Below are positions 8,293 through 15,504 of a DNA stretch of 64,000 nucleotides, piece by piece. The DNA is taken from positions 62,001 through 126,000 of the forward strand of contig DASCOS010000013.1 in the NCBI GenBank assembly GCA_036012125.1, written 5' to 3'. Within the stretch, counting starts at the first letter, position 1. Each line of letters opens with the position of its first letter. The notes beneath the pieces were generated by a model that did not search any database, had not been told where the DNA came from, and was given only the letters and a program-made list of their open reading frames with translations. The translations under genes were made by a program, and so were the position numbers. Source of the stretch: Vicinamibacterales bacterium (GTDB lineage Bacteria > Acidobacteriota > Vicinamibacteria > Vicinamibacterales > UBA823).

Positions 8293-9522
8293 CTAGCCCG
8301 TTCGATTGCTAGAAGGGTTATTAAGTCGAGACCGGCTGAGCGTGGTGGAAGCGGACAGATGACGGGTGACCTCGTTTATGGAATCGCCTCCAAACTTCTC
8401 TAAAAAAGCATCAGCCAAGACCAAGGAAATCATCGCTTCAGCCACAACCGAAGCAGCCGGAACGGCGCACACATCGCTTCGTTCCACTGTCGCTGGAGCC
8501 TCGGTCATAGTAGATATGTCTACAGAGCGAAGGGGTTTCATAAGAGTTGAAATCGGCTTCATGTAACCCAAAATACGAAGATCCTCGCCGTTTGTCACGC
8601 CGCCTTCGAGTCCCCCTGCATTGTTCGTTGGGCGGACGACGCCGTATTTACTGCCATCATTCTCTGCAGGGTGACTTGGCAAAACGATCTCATCGTGCAC
8701 TTGGGATCCAGGCAGTGCAGACACACCCGGCCCAAGACCTATTCCCACAGCCTTGATGGCAGGTATGGACATGATGGCTTGGGCCAAACGCCCATCAAGC
8801 TTCCGATCCCACTGGACGTAGCTTCCGAGTCCAAGTGGGAGTCCGTGAACGATTACCTCGAACCTGCCACCGGCTGTGTCCCCAGCCTCGCGAGCAGCAT
8901 CAATTGCGGCAACCATCGCTGTTTCGGTTTTTGGATCAACGCAACGAAGGGTTGCGTCCTCCGGTATTTCACGTACCCGGTCGAAGGGGACCATGGTTTC
9001 GGAGATCTCAACTCCGGCGATAGCGGTGACATGACTTGCGATCTCAATATTGAATAGCTCCAGTAACTGTCGAGCGACCGAACCCGCCGCAACGCGCGCG
9101 GCCGTTTCACGTGCACTAGCACGCTCTAGGACGTCTCGAATGTCAGTCCGGTCAAATTTGATGGTTCCTGCGAGATCGGCATGGCCAGGACGAGGACGTG
9201 AGACCGGAGGCTTACGATCGCCCTCGGTCGACTCGGATTCCGTTGCGCTGACCTGCATTGTCCTTTCCCAATTGGGCCAGTCCTTGTTGTTAACAAGAAG
9301 CGCGATCGGACCGCCAATTGTTTGACCGTCGCGTACGCCGGATAAGATTTCGGCTTGATCAGATTCAATCTGCATTCGTTGGCCGCGACCATAGCCCTTC
9401 TGGCGTCGGCGCATTTGATGTGTGATCGCATCAAAATTAATCGTCAGGCCAGCGGGAATTCCTTCAAGTATTGCCACGAGTCCTCGACCGTGCGATTCGC
9501 CTGCTGTAAGAAAACGTAACAT
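8293..9522 (-). CDS. aroC: Chorismate synthase
   Basis: Converts EPSP to chorismate, the last shikimate-pathway step, using reduced FMN. The N-terminal signature LRFLTAGESHGRGL and the internal RRRQKGYGRGQRM and RPRPGHADL motifs are diagnostic. I place the start at the ATG at 9522 (409 residues), not the GTG at 9540, because the family begins exactly here and because the GTG lies just upstream of and abuts a probable -10 box (TACAAT at 9532-9537). It is first in the minus-strand operon and supplies chorismate to the aromatic operon 6 kb away on the other strand. Confidence 0.95.
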   Translation of the reverse strand: MLRFLTAGESHGRGLVAILEGIPAGLTINFDAITHQMRRRQKGYGRGQRMQIESDQAEILSGVRDGQTIGGPIALLVNNKDWPNWERTMQVSATESESTEGDRKPPVSRPRPGHADLAGTIKFDRTDIRDVLERASARETAARVAAGSVARQLLELFNIEIASHVTAIAGVEISETMVPFDRVREIPEDATLRCVDPKTETAMVAAIDAAREAGDTAGGRFEVIVHGLPLGLGSYVQWDRKLDGRLAQAIMSIPAIKAVGIGLGPGVSALPGSQVHDEIVLPSHPAENDGSKYGVVRPTNNAGGLEGGVTNGEDLRILGYMKPISTLMKPLRSVDISTMTEAPATVERSDVCAVPAASVVAEAMISLVLADAFLEKFGGDSINEVTRHLSASTTLSRSRLNNPSSNRTG

Positions 9523-9531
9523 GCTACCTAT

Positions 9532-9562
9532 ATTGTACACGAAGCATTTGGCGCGATTTCAA
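9532..9562 (-). promoter_or_regulatory. Candidate aroC promoter giving a very short leader
   Basis: On the minus strand: TTGAAA (9562-9557), 19-nt spacer, TACAAT (9537-9532). Transcription would begin about 6-7 nt after the -10 box, only a few bases before the ATG at 9522, so the mRNA may be almost leaderless. The spacer is 2 nt longer than ideal. Confidence 0.4.
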
Positions 9563-9684
9563 ATGAGGAAGGTCAATCATTAAGAGCAGTTCCTTTGAAT
9601 GCTACTCTGGGGAAATCTTCCACGAAATACAGAAAATGGAAGAAGGCGCGGGCTCCGATATTTCAGAGCTTAGTTTGTGGTTAA

Positions 9685-11010
9685 CTAACCAAACATCAGG
9701 TTTACGATCGCAACGGCGGCCAGGATTCCTGCGATGTCAGCTAGTAAGCATGCCGGGAGTGCGTGTCGGGTTCTAACGATTCCGACTGCACCAAAGTAGA
9801 CTGCGAGGGTGTAAAAGGTTGTTTCAGTGCTACCTTGGAAGGTGCTTACCATATAGCCGACAAGTGAATCGGGCCCGTGGGTGTTCATGGCTTCGGCCAT
9901 CACGCCGAAGGCGCCAGAGCCAGTAAGTGGGCGGAGTACTGCCATTGGTAGGGCTTCGGCCGGCATGCCGATTAGACTGGTAAAGGGAGTTAATAACAGG
10001 GCCAGCCATTCGATGCCTCCTGCGGCTCGAAGCATCCCAATGGCTACGAGGATGGCAACGAGATAAGGGATTATCCGAAGAGCTACGTCGAAACCTTGCT
10101 TCGCGCCTGCGACGAGTGATTCGTAAACTCGCACTCCACGTTGCCACCCATATAGCGTCAATCCGGCAACAAGAGCGGGTAGCATCCAAAACGAAAGGGT
10201 GCTGCGTACAAGGGTTACGAAATCATCGTCCGGGTTAAGCTCCTGATTAGGGGAGAAGAAGTTCCAGCTGCTCGAATTCAGATATCGCACGAGGAATGCG
10301 AAGAAGACAAACCAGAAAATCCAGACGGCCCGGCGTCGCAGGGCAGTCGGCTTAATCGATTCTTCGGCTTCAACCAGTCTGTCTCCGATGGTTGAAGGTG
10401 CTGAGGTAATTGTGTCTGGCTCGGTGTTTCGGTAGCGAGGGAGTTTACAAAGGAGGGTCGCAGCCAGAATGCCGACCAAGGTGGCGGTTCCGCTGGCAAC
10501 CCAGGTTGGAAAGAGAATGCCAGCTGCATCATTAGAGCCAAGGGATGCGCGGAGTCCAATTACCCCAGTTGGTAGTATGGCTAGGCCGGCGGTATTAATG
10601 GCGAGAAAAAGAACCATTGCATTACTAGCTGTTCCCTTCTCACTATTTAGAGCATCCAGCTGTTCCATGGCACGGATGCCGAACGGAGTTGCTGCGTTAC
10701 CGAGTCCCAGCATGTTTGCGGATATATTGAGAATCATTGCGCTCATGGCGGGATGGTCGGTGGGTATTCCAGGAAAAAGGCGTTTCATTACTGGTCCAAG
10801 GGCGCTGGCCAAGCGACGCATCAGGCCCCCGTCTTCTGCTACTCGCATTAAACCCAAAAAGAATGCCATTACCCCGACAAGGCCGATCGCAAGTTTTACG
10901 GCGTCTCGGGCCGAGTCGATAAGGGCCTGAGTCACTGCCTCCATTCTTCCGGTTGCGGCCGCCAGAAGAACAGAGGTAACGACAACAACAACGAACAGTC
11001 CATTCAGCAT
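9685..11010 (-). CDS. Fused SpmA-SpmB (nucleoside-recognition/gate domain) membrane protein
   Basis: 441 residues with two halves. Residues about 1-185 match SpmA (AMSAMILNISANMLGLGNAA, then AMEQLDALN), and about 290-441 match SpmB (MLRAAGGIEW, LPMAVLRPLTGSGAFGV, FQGSTETTFYTLAVYFGAVG). Both halves are strongly hydrophobic gate-type domains. In Bacillus, spmA and spmB are separate genes affecting spore core dehydration; fused versions occur in non-sporulating bacteria with unknown roles. The gene starts 21 nt after the propeller gene, so it is third in an operon with the S55 peptidase. Confidence 0.85.
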   Translation of the reverse strand: MLNGLFVVVVVTSVLLAAATGRMEAVTQALIDSARDAVKLAIGLVGVMAFFLGLMRVAEDGGLMRRLASALGPVMKRLFPGIPTDHPAMSAMILNISANMLGLGNAATPFGIRAMEQLDALNSEKGTASNAMVLFLAINTAGLAILPTGVIGLRASLGSNDAAGILFPTWVASGTATLVGILAATLLCKLPRYRNTEPDTITSAPSTIGDRLVEAEESIKPTALRRRAVWIFWFVFFAFLVRYLNSSSWNFFSPNQELNPDDDFVTLVRSTLSFWMLPALVAGLTLYGWQRGVRVYESLVAGAKQGFDVALRIIPYLVAILVAIGMLRAAGGIEWLALLLTPFTSLIGMPAEALPMAVLRPLTGSGAFGVMAEAMNTHGPDSLVGYMVSTFQGSTETTFYTLAVYFGAVGIVRTRHALPACLLADIAGILAAVAIVNLMFG

Positions 11011-11031
11011 TTGGGATGTTCCAGTTGGCTC

Positions 11032-13236
11032 TTAGCGTTCAAGATTAGCCAGAGTTTGGGAGGAGCTTGAAGTGTTATTCATGGCATCCGTGGCTCGTAC
11101 CACTAGGCGTTCAGGTGTTTGATCGCTAGATGAAAACACCTCGAAGCTCTCGAGACGTGAATCGGCTATTCCGTCAATGGGATAGACCACTTCCCACAGA
11201 TTTTCGTCGAAGGAAAACTCAACACGTTCGATAATCGAATGAGCATCCTGTACCGTGAACGAGATCGAGGTTCCATTCGACCCGATCTGTGCTGGATTAA
11301 TGTTGATGCGAGGAGAGGTATTATCGATATCAAAGACACTGGTAGACCTGCGTCCGGTAAGGGTTGTTTGGGGAGAGTTCGATCGAGCGTCTGAAGCTTC
11401 GACCATTGCAAGGTACCGGCCATCTGGAACAGATACGGTATCCCAAACGAAAATTGGATCGGTTAGGCCGGCTATCAAGCGGGTCCAGGTTCTAGTGTCC
11501 TCTGCACGATAGTGAACTGAATATTCAAGCCGATCGTTGTCGGCATCCTCAGCAGTCCAGCCGAATGTTTGCAAGCCCTTACGGTAGACTCGTCGACCTA
11601 GAGTCGGTTGTCCAGGTTGAGTTCTCGCCTCAGACTCTATGCGAGTAGGGAGTGCATTATTTGTGGAGGCGGGGTCAAAACCAGCGAGGTCCATTTCTGT
11701 GCCCGCAAAGGTTTCCTGAAAAGCTGTTCCAGCTGGGTGTTGGGTAATCGATGTGACCATTGGGGCAACATTCCTAGGAAGGTATGAGGCTGTGACAGAC
11801 GTTAAGACCGGTGTAGTGGTGCCTCGTTTCAGCACTGCCCGCCATTGCAAGTAGCGGGCTTTTGGGCTGGTAATTACCTGACCGCTGGAAATGTTATAGC
11901 TTTCGGACCAATCGCTCCACATTTCGTCTGGGTCGTCAGTGTTTCCTGATCTGGTGGATAACTCGACCTGACTTCCCGATGGCTCGCTAGAGGTCCAGCG
12001 GATAGTGCCCCAAGTGGCGATTGTTCTGGCGTCGCGTACGTCAGAGAAATAAGTTCCTTCCGCGGCCACTGAATCGGACAGCGCGAACAGTTTTCCTGGA
12101 TTGGCTGTTCCAAAGTGAAGACGCCTCCCAGGAGCGTAGGTCATTGTTGTTATTTGACTGGCGGCAACACGGGTGATTAGGGTAGCGGTTGCGGGCTCGC
12201 CGACTAGGCGATAGATTCGGCCATTTGGTCCAGTTCCAACAATTAGGCCGTCCGTGTCATCGATGAGAAGGTCGTAGGGTACGTCACTTGGGGATTGCCA
12301 GATCACGTCCCAAACGCCATCTGATTTTACTCGTAGAACAGCTCCACCAGCAGTCGGTGTTATTCGAAAGCCATTAGCGGTATCAGTGACTTCTGCCCGA
12401 ACCACTGCAGTTGGTTGTATAGACTGTGAATCTAGTGCTGATTGGGCAATGTTCTGTTCCCCACGAACGCCAGCCAAATAGAGGGTTCCATCATTGGCAA
12501 TCCGCAGGGATCGGAGTTCGCTAAACTCTGAATCGAGGAGGACAAAACCTCTGCGATCACTGTCGATCCGAAGCAGGCGCCCTGGTGACTCCGTGCCAGC
12601 AAGAAGTCGACCCTGGGAATCAAAAGCAAGTGACAGCACGTTAGTGGTGTGTGTGTTATAGAACGGCGCCGTTGTACCGTCGTTCTCGATTCGGTAGATG
12701 ACTCCTTGGGTTCCTGTTGCTACATACAGGGCGTCATCTGGCCCTAGGACCATTGACCAAATGTAGGTCTCCTCAAGATCGACCAAGGTAGTTGATTCAC
12801 CGTTAGCCTGGACTTCATACACCTTTCCATTCGGACTAGTGCCCACATAAAGCCCTCCTTCGGGTCGGCGAGCCAACGCGTGGACCTCGGACTCAATGGC
12901 ATCGAAAAAAATTGACGAGTCTCCATCGGCTCCTATTTCGTAGACCCGGCCCTCGTCCCCGGTTGCAATCCAGAATCCGTCAGAACCGTTCGATACTACT
13001 GACCAAACAAACGGTGCTGGCGATTCGTGGATAAGGCCTGTTTCTGGCGAGAGGGTGATTTGACCAGATTCATCGACTGACAAGTGTTCTAGCTCGCCTT
13101 GTAATAGTTCCGACTGGGTTGAAACGTGCCAAAAGGTCGGGGAGGCAGCTACGAGCAAGCCTGCGGGTAGTAAAACGAAAAGTGCAGCGAATGCTTTTCT
13201 AAAAAACAGAGAGCGATATCCACAGAAACATTTCAT
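11032..13236 (-). CDS. Exported beta-propeller protein paired with the S55 peptidase
   Basis: No confident family name. After a signal peptide (MKCFCGYRSLFFRKAFAALF, then a hydrophobic core) come at least six repeats of roughly 45 residues of the type G-x-V/I-Y-x-I/V followed by a small turn (GRVYEIGADG, GKVYEVQANG, GVIYRIENDG, GRLLRIDSDR, GRIYRLVGE), which indicate a beta-propeller. The C-terminal third (about 520-734) looks like tandem Ig/fibronectin-like strands (LEYSVHYRAEDTRTW). I start at the ATG 13236 (734 residues) rather than 72 nt upstream because the signal peptide begins there; that ATG lies 2 nt after the peptidase stop. Likely a periplasmic or secreted partner. Confidence 0.75.
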   Translation of the reverse strand: MKCFCGYRSLFFRKAFAALFVLLPAGLLVAASPTFWHVSTQSELLQGELEHLSVDESGQITLSPETGLIHESPAPFVWSVVSNGSDGFWIATGDEGRVYEIGADGDSSIFFDAIESEVHALARRPEGGLYVGTSPNGKVYEVQANGESTTLVDLEETYIWSMVLGPDDALYVATGTQGVIYRIENDGTTAPFYNTHTTNVLSLAFDSQGRLLAGTESPGRLLRIDSDRRGFVLLDSEFSELRSLRIANDGTLYLAGVRGEQNIAQSALDSQSIQPTAVVRAEVTDTANGFRITPTAGGAVLRVKSDGVWDVIWQSPSDVPYDLLIDDTDGLIVGTGPNGRIYRLVGEPATATLITRVAASQITTMTYAPGRRLHFGTANPGKLFALSDSVAAEGTYFSDVRDARTIATWGTIRWTSSEPSGSQVELSTRSGNTDDPDEMWSDWSESYNISSGQVITSPKARYLQWRAVLKRGTTTPVLTSVTASYLPRNVAPMVTSITQHPAGTAFQETFAGTEMDLAGFDPASTNNALPTRIESEARTQPGQPTLGRRVYRKGLQTFGWTAEDADNDRLEYSVHYRAEDTRTWTRLIAGLTDPIFVWDTVSVPDGRYLAMVEASDARSNSPQTTLTGRRSTSVFDIDNTSPRININPAQIGSNGTSISFTVQDAHSIIERVEFSFDENLWEVVYPIDGIADSRLESFEVFSSSDQTPERLVVRATDAMNNTSSSSQTLANLER

Positions 13237-13238
13237 GA

Positions 13239-15080
13239 TTATTGTGAGTCGAGGTTGAGAGTAAGTATACGAAAACCAGAGACCGCCTCTTGGATGTCCA
13301 CTTCCCACTCGCCAAGGTTCACCTGTTGTAGCGACATAACTGCTCCTCGACTTCGGTCAGCCTGATATACCGCAAGCGCCGAGGCCGGCAGGGCTGCGAG
13401 TGGTTCTCCGGCATGAAGTAGCCCTGGGTGGGCGCCAAGTAGGCGCACATAGAGCCGGTTATTGCGATAGGTATTGTTTAAGGCTCGGATTAGTTGACTA
13501 AGATTTCTGGGTCGGGTCGCACCTATTGTGCGTTGCTGCTCAATCTGGGCCAGGTCCACGCCACTTGCTACAAGAAGGGATGCCGTGGCTGGTGCGTTGG
13601 CAGGAATTCTAAGCGGCAGGCTATGGGTTTCTTCTACACCGCGGTTAGTCCGAGTAACAATCCTCAGGGTAGTGTCTAGGGCTGGGCGTACACGAACGGT
13701 ATCAAGCCAGACCCGTTCAATGGTCGCAGTGCTGGTTTCCTCGGAGGACACAATCTCAAGGCTAAGACTGTTGAGGGAGATTGGACCAAACGTGTTTTGA
13801 ACAAGGAAAGTGATTGGTGTTAATACAGATGTCGCGGCTGCGAGCGCTGGTGCGATTCCTGAAAACACATCATTAAACGTGAGCGGCGTATGATTTTGAA
13901 AAGTCGCGGTACCGGACACGGTAAACGTAGCAGCCCCGGCATCACGCTCGTAGGCTCGTAGTGTGTTGAGAACGGTAACGAAGGTCAAAAGTGGCGTCAG
14001 GGCCTGATCGTCAACAATGTTGAAGTGAAGGTTTTGAGTGGGTCGACTACTATCAATAGGCCTAAGAGTAATTTCGATCGGAATTCGTCGAGGCGTTGTG
14101 CCGAGTGTTCCCGCAATGCCAGTTAGGCGGTCTTGTTGGAACGTACCTATTGCCTCGCCAACGGACGCAATTTTGCTCGATGACATTAGGCTGGGCAAAA
14201 GGGTGTGAACGTGCGCACGGTTCATTAAAAATTCTACGGGGCCAAGATTCTGGAACTGATGGCCGAACGCATATACACGGTCTTCGTCTATCATTGTTAC
14301 GGTGCCGGTGCCGGCTAATGACAGGTCACCATCGATCAGCGTGACACTAACAGCGTCGCCCGGCCGTAGCGGAGTACTTGCCAAAGAGGTGTTCGCTTCT
14401 TGTGAGCCGCCAAGTACTGGTGTCATTCCCGTGCCTTCAAGGGCTGAGCTAAGTAGTCCAGTTACATGAGCGTCAAAGCCACTCATATTTAGCGGCGTCC
14501 CAATGGGACGGAGCATGGTGCCTGCATGCCGAACTGAGGAGAGTTGTCCTTGCGCTAGTAATGCGTCTCTAGAATGCAGGGTGTAGCTGGATATTCGATG
14601 TAGAGTTCCGCGAAATATTTCCAGCAATCGTTCTGGTGACATCGGCAGGTGAAGAGCCACGGAGTTCATAGGGGCACGGCGTGTTGGGAACGATACGGCG
14701 TCAACCATTTCCTTAATTGGGGTTATCCCGGCAATGGCTTCGGTCGTGAAGGAGCCAAGCGCGTAGGAGACTGCGCCAATCAGTTGCCCCTCTATATAAA
14801 CGGGGCTTCCGCTCATTCCCTGAATAACGCCAGTATCACTTAGAGGTCCACCTGAAAGGCGCGCTAGGATTAAGTTACGCTTTGGTCCATTGATGTTATG
14901 CAGAATGCCTAGGATCTGAGCCTCGAATTCCTCGGGCTCGGTGCCTTCAAAGACCGTCATTCCAACGCCGATCATGCCAGCGCGTATCTCTTCTAGGGCC
15001 ATAACCGTCTGGCCGGAGGCACCTGAGGCGGAGGCGGAGGAAATGAGCAGGATTAGACTGCTGACGATAAAAGTTTTCAT
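13239..15080 (-). CDS. SpoIVB-like S55 family serine peptidase (permuted domain order)
   Basis: 613 residues from the ATG at 15080, where a clear signal peptide starts (MKTFIVSSLILLISSASASG); the 48-nt upstream extension adds nothing plausible. The S55 serine motif is IQGMSGSPVY with catalytic S90, followed by IGAVSYALG and AGITPI. The histidine-type motif YAFGHQF lies at H274, followed by AGTLGTTP. In SpoIVB the histidine motif precedes the serine motif; here the order is reversed. The C-terminal ~250 residues are unrecognised beta-rich sequence. First gene of an operon with the propeller protein and SpmA-SpmB. Probably periplasmic; substrate unknown. Confidence 0.8.
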   Translation of the reverse strand: MKTFIVSSLILLISSASASGASGQTVMALEEIRAGMIGVGMTVFEGTEPEEFEAQILGILHNINGPKRNLILARLSGGPLSDTGVIQGMSGSPVYIEGQLIGAVSYALGSFTTEAIAGITPIKEMVDAVSFPTRRAPMNSVALHLPMSPERLLEIFRGTLHRISSYTLHSRDALLAQGQLSSVRHAGTMLRPIGTPLNMSGFDAHVTGLLSSALEGTGMTPVLGGSQEANTSLASTPLRPGDAVSVTLIDGDLSLAGTGTVTMIDEDRVYAFGHQFQNLGPVEFLMNRAHVHTLLPSLMSSSKIASVGEAIGTFQQDRLTGIAGTLGTTPRRIPIEITLRPIDSSRPTQNLHFNIVDDQALTPLLTFVTVLNTLRAYERDAGAATFTVSGTATFQNHTPLTFNDVFSGIAPALAAATSVLTPITFLVQNTFGPISLNSLSLEIVSSEETSTATIERVWLDTVRVRPALDTTLRIVTRTNRGVEETHSLPLRIPANAPATASLLVASGVDLAQIEQQRTIGATRPRNLSQLIRALNNTYRNNRLYVRLLGAHPGLLHAGEPLAALPASALAVYQADRSRGAVMSLQQVNLGEWEVDIQEAVSGFRILTLNLDSQ

Positions 15081-15196
15081 AGTGAGAATGGAGGCTTCAG
15101 AATTCTGACAACGACCACTTATAGCCAAGGAAATGATTGACAGTCAAGGAGAAAAGGTTAGCTTTTGAAACATAAGAGGCAGTTTACTCGAACAAT

Positions 15197-15225
15197 TTGA
15201 CAACCTATAATCCCTTTTATATCAT
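15197..15225 (+). promoter_or_regulatory. Sigma-70-type promoter of the aromatic superoperon
   Basis: Perfect TTGACA (15197-15202), 17-nt spacer, TATCAT (15220-15225). Expected start near 15232, about 77 nt before the leader-peptide ATG. It is the best promoter-like sequence in the gap between the divergent S55 peptidase and aroDE. I saw no palindromic TrpR-type operator over it. Confidence 0.65.
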
Positions 15226-15308
15226 TGATTTAGCTCGTTTACTGTAATCGATTTCAAAAAGGGTGTTCGGGTTCTCCGGTGTTCAATGTTAGACTGAGAT
15301 TTCCAAAT

Positions 15309-15398
15309 ATGTCTGACAAAAAGGTTGGTTCTGTCTCCGCGCTTAGCTGGTTCTGGTTTATCTATTTTAGCAGCCTGTCTGAGGAGGCGGCCGTGTAG
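15309..15398 (+). CDS. Aromatic-rich leader peptide of the aro-trp-tyr operon attenuator
   Basis: Open frame of 29 codons, ATG 15309-15311 to TAG 15396-15398. Codons 13-20 read S-W-F-W-F-I-Y-F: two Trp (15348, 15354), three Phe and one Tyr within seven consecutive codons. Such clustering of the very amino acids made by the downstream operon is the hallmark of a ribosome-stalling leader. A weak Shine-Dalgarno (TGAGA) ends 9 nt before the ATG. The frame ends 39 nt before the terminator stem, the geometry needed for the ribosome at the stop codon to mask the antiterminator arm. No protein function is expected beyond sensing charged tRNAs. Confidence 0.82.
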   Translation: MSDKKVGSVSALSWFWFIYFSSLSEEAAV

Positions 15399-15449
15399 GG
15401 CTAATTGCCACACAGTTACTAATTTAGGAGAACCCCTAAGCCTCTTCAG
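15379..15449 (+). promoter_or_regulatory. Antiterminator helix arms (2:3) of the attenuator
   Basis: CTGAGGAGGC (15379-15388, inside the leader-peptide frame just after the aromatic codons) pairs with GCCTCTTCAG (15440-15449), 10 base pairs with one G-U. The second arm is part of the 5' arm of the terminator stem, so the two structures exclude each other. A competing upstream helix, CTGTCTCC (15331-15338) with GGAGGCGG (15383-15390), 8 bp with two wobbles, would act as the protector (1:2) pairing. Found by hand. Confidence 0.7.
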
Positions 15450-15474
15450 CCCAATTGGTTGAAGGGGTTTTTTT
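15438..15474 (+). terminator. Intrinsic terminator of the attenuator (3:4 helix)
   Basis: Arms 15438-15451 and 15457-15470 form a 14-bp stem with three G-U pairs and a 5-nt loop (CAATT). The 3' side ends GGGG followed by seven T residues (15468-15474). It ends 30 nt before the aroDE start codon and lies between the promoter and the first structural gene, which makes sense only as a regulated terminator. Confidence 0.85.
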
Positions 15475-15504
15475 GTTGGTATTTAGATTTAGATCCAAAT
15501 TCAT

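Noticed and set aside
9660-9695. Terminator at the end of the SpmA-SpmB gene
   Set aside because: An 8-bp bulged stem spans the stop codon, but no T tract follows on the minus strand, so I do not call it.
10469-10930. 153-codon plus-strand frame opposite the SpmA-SpmB gene
   Set aside because: Exact antisense of a well-supported membrane protein; its composition is the mirror of the hydrophobic codons on the other strand.
15421-15504. T-box or protein-bound (TRAP-like) regulation of the trp operon
   Set aside because: No T-box specifier or AGGTGAAAG-like sequence and no regular GAG/TAG triplet repeats; the coding leader plus terminator explains the region more simply.
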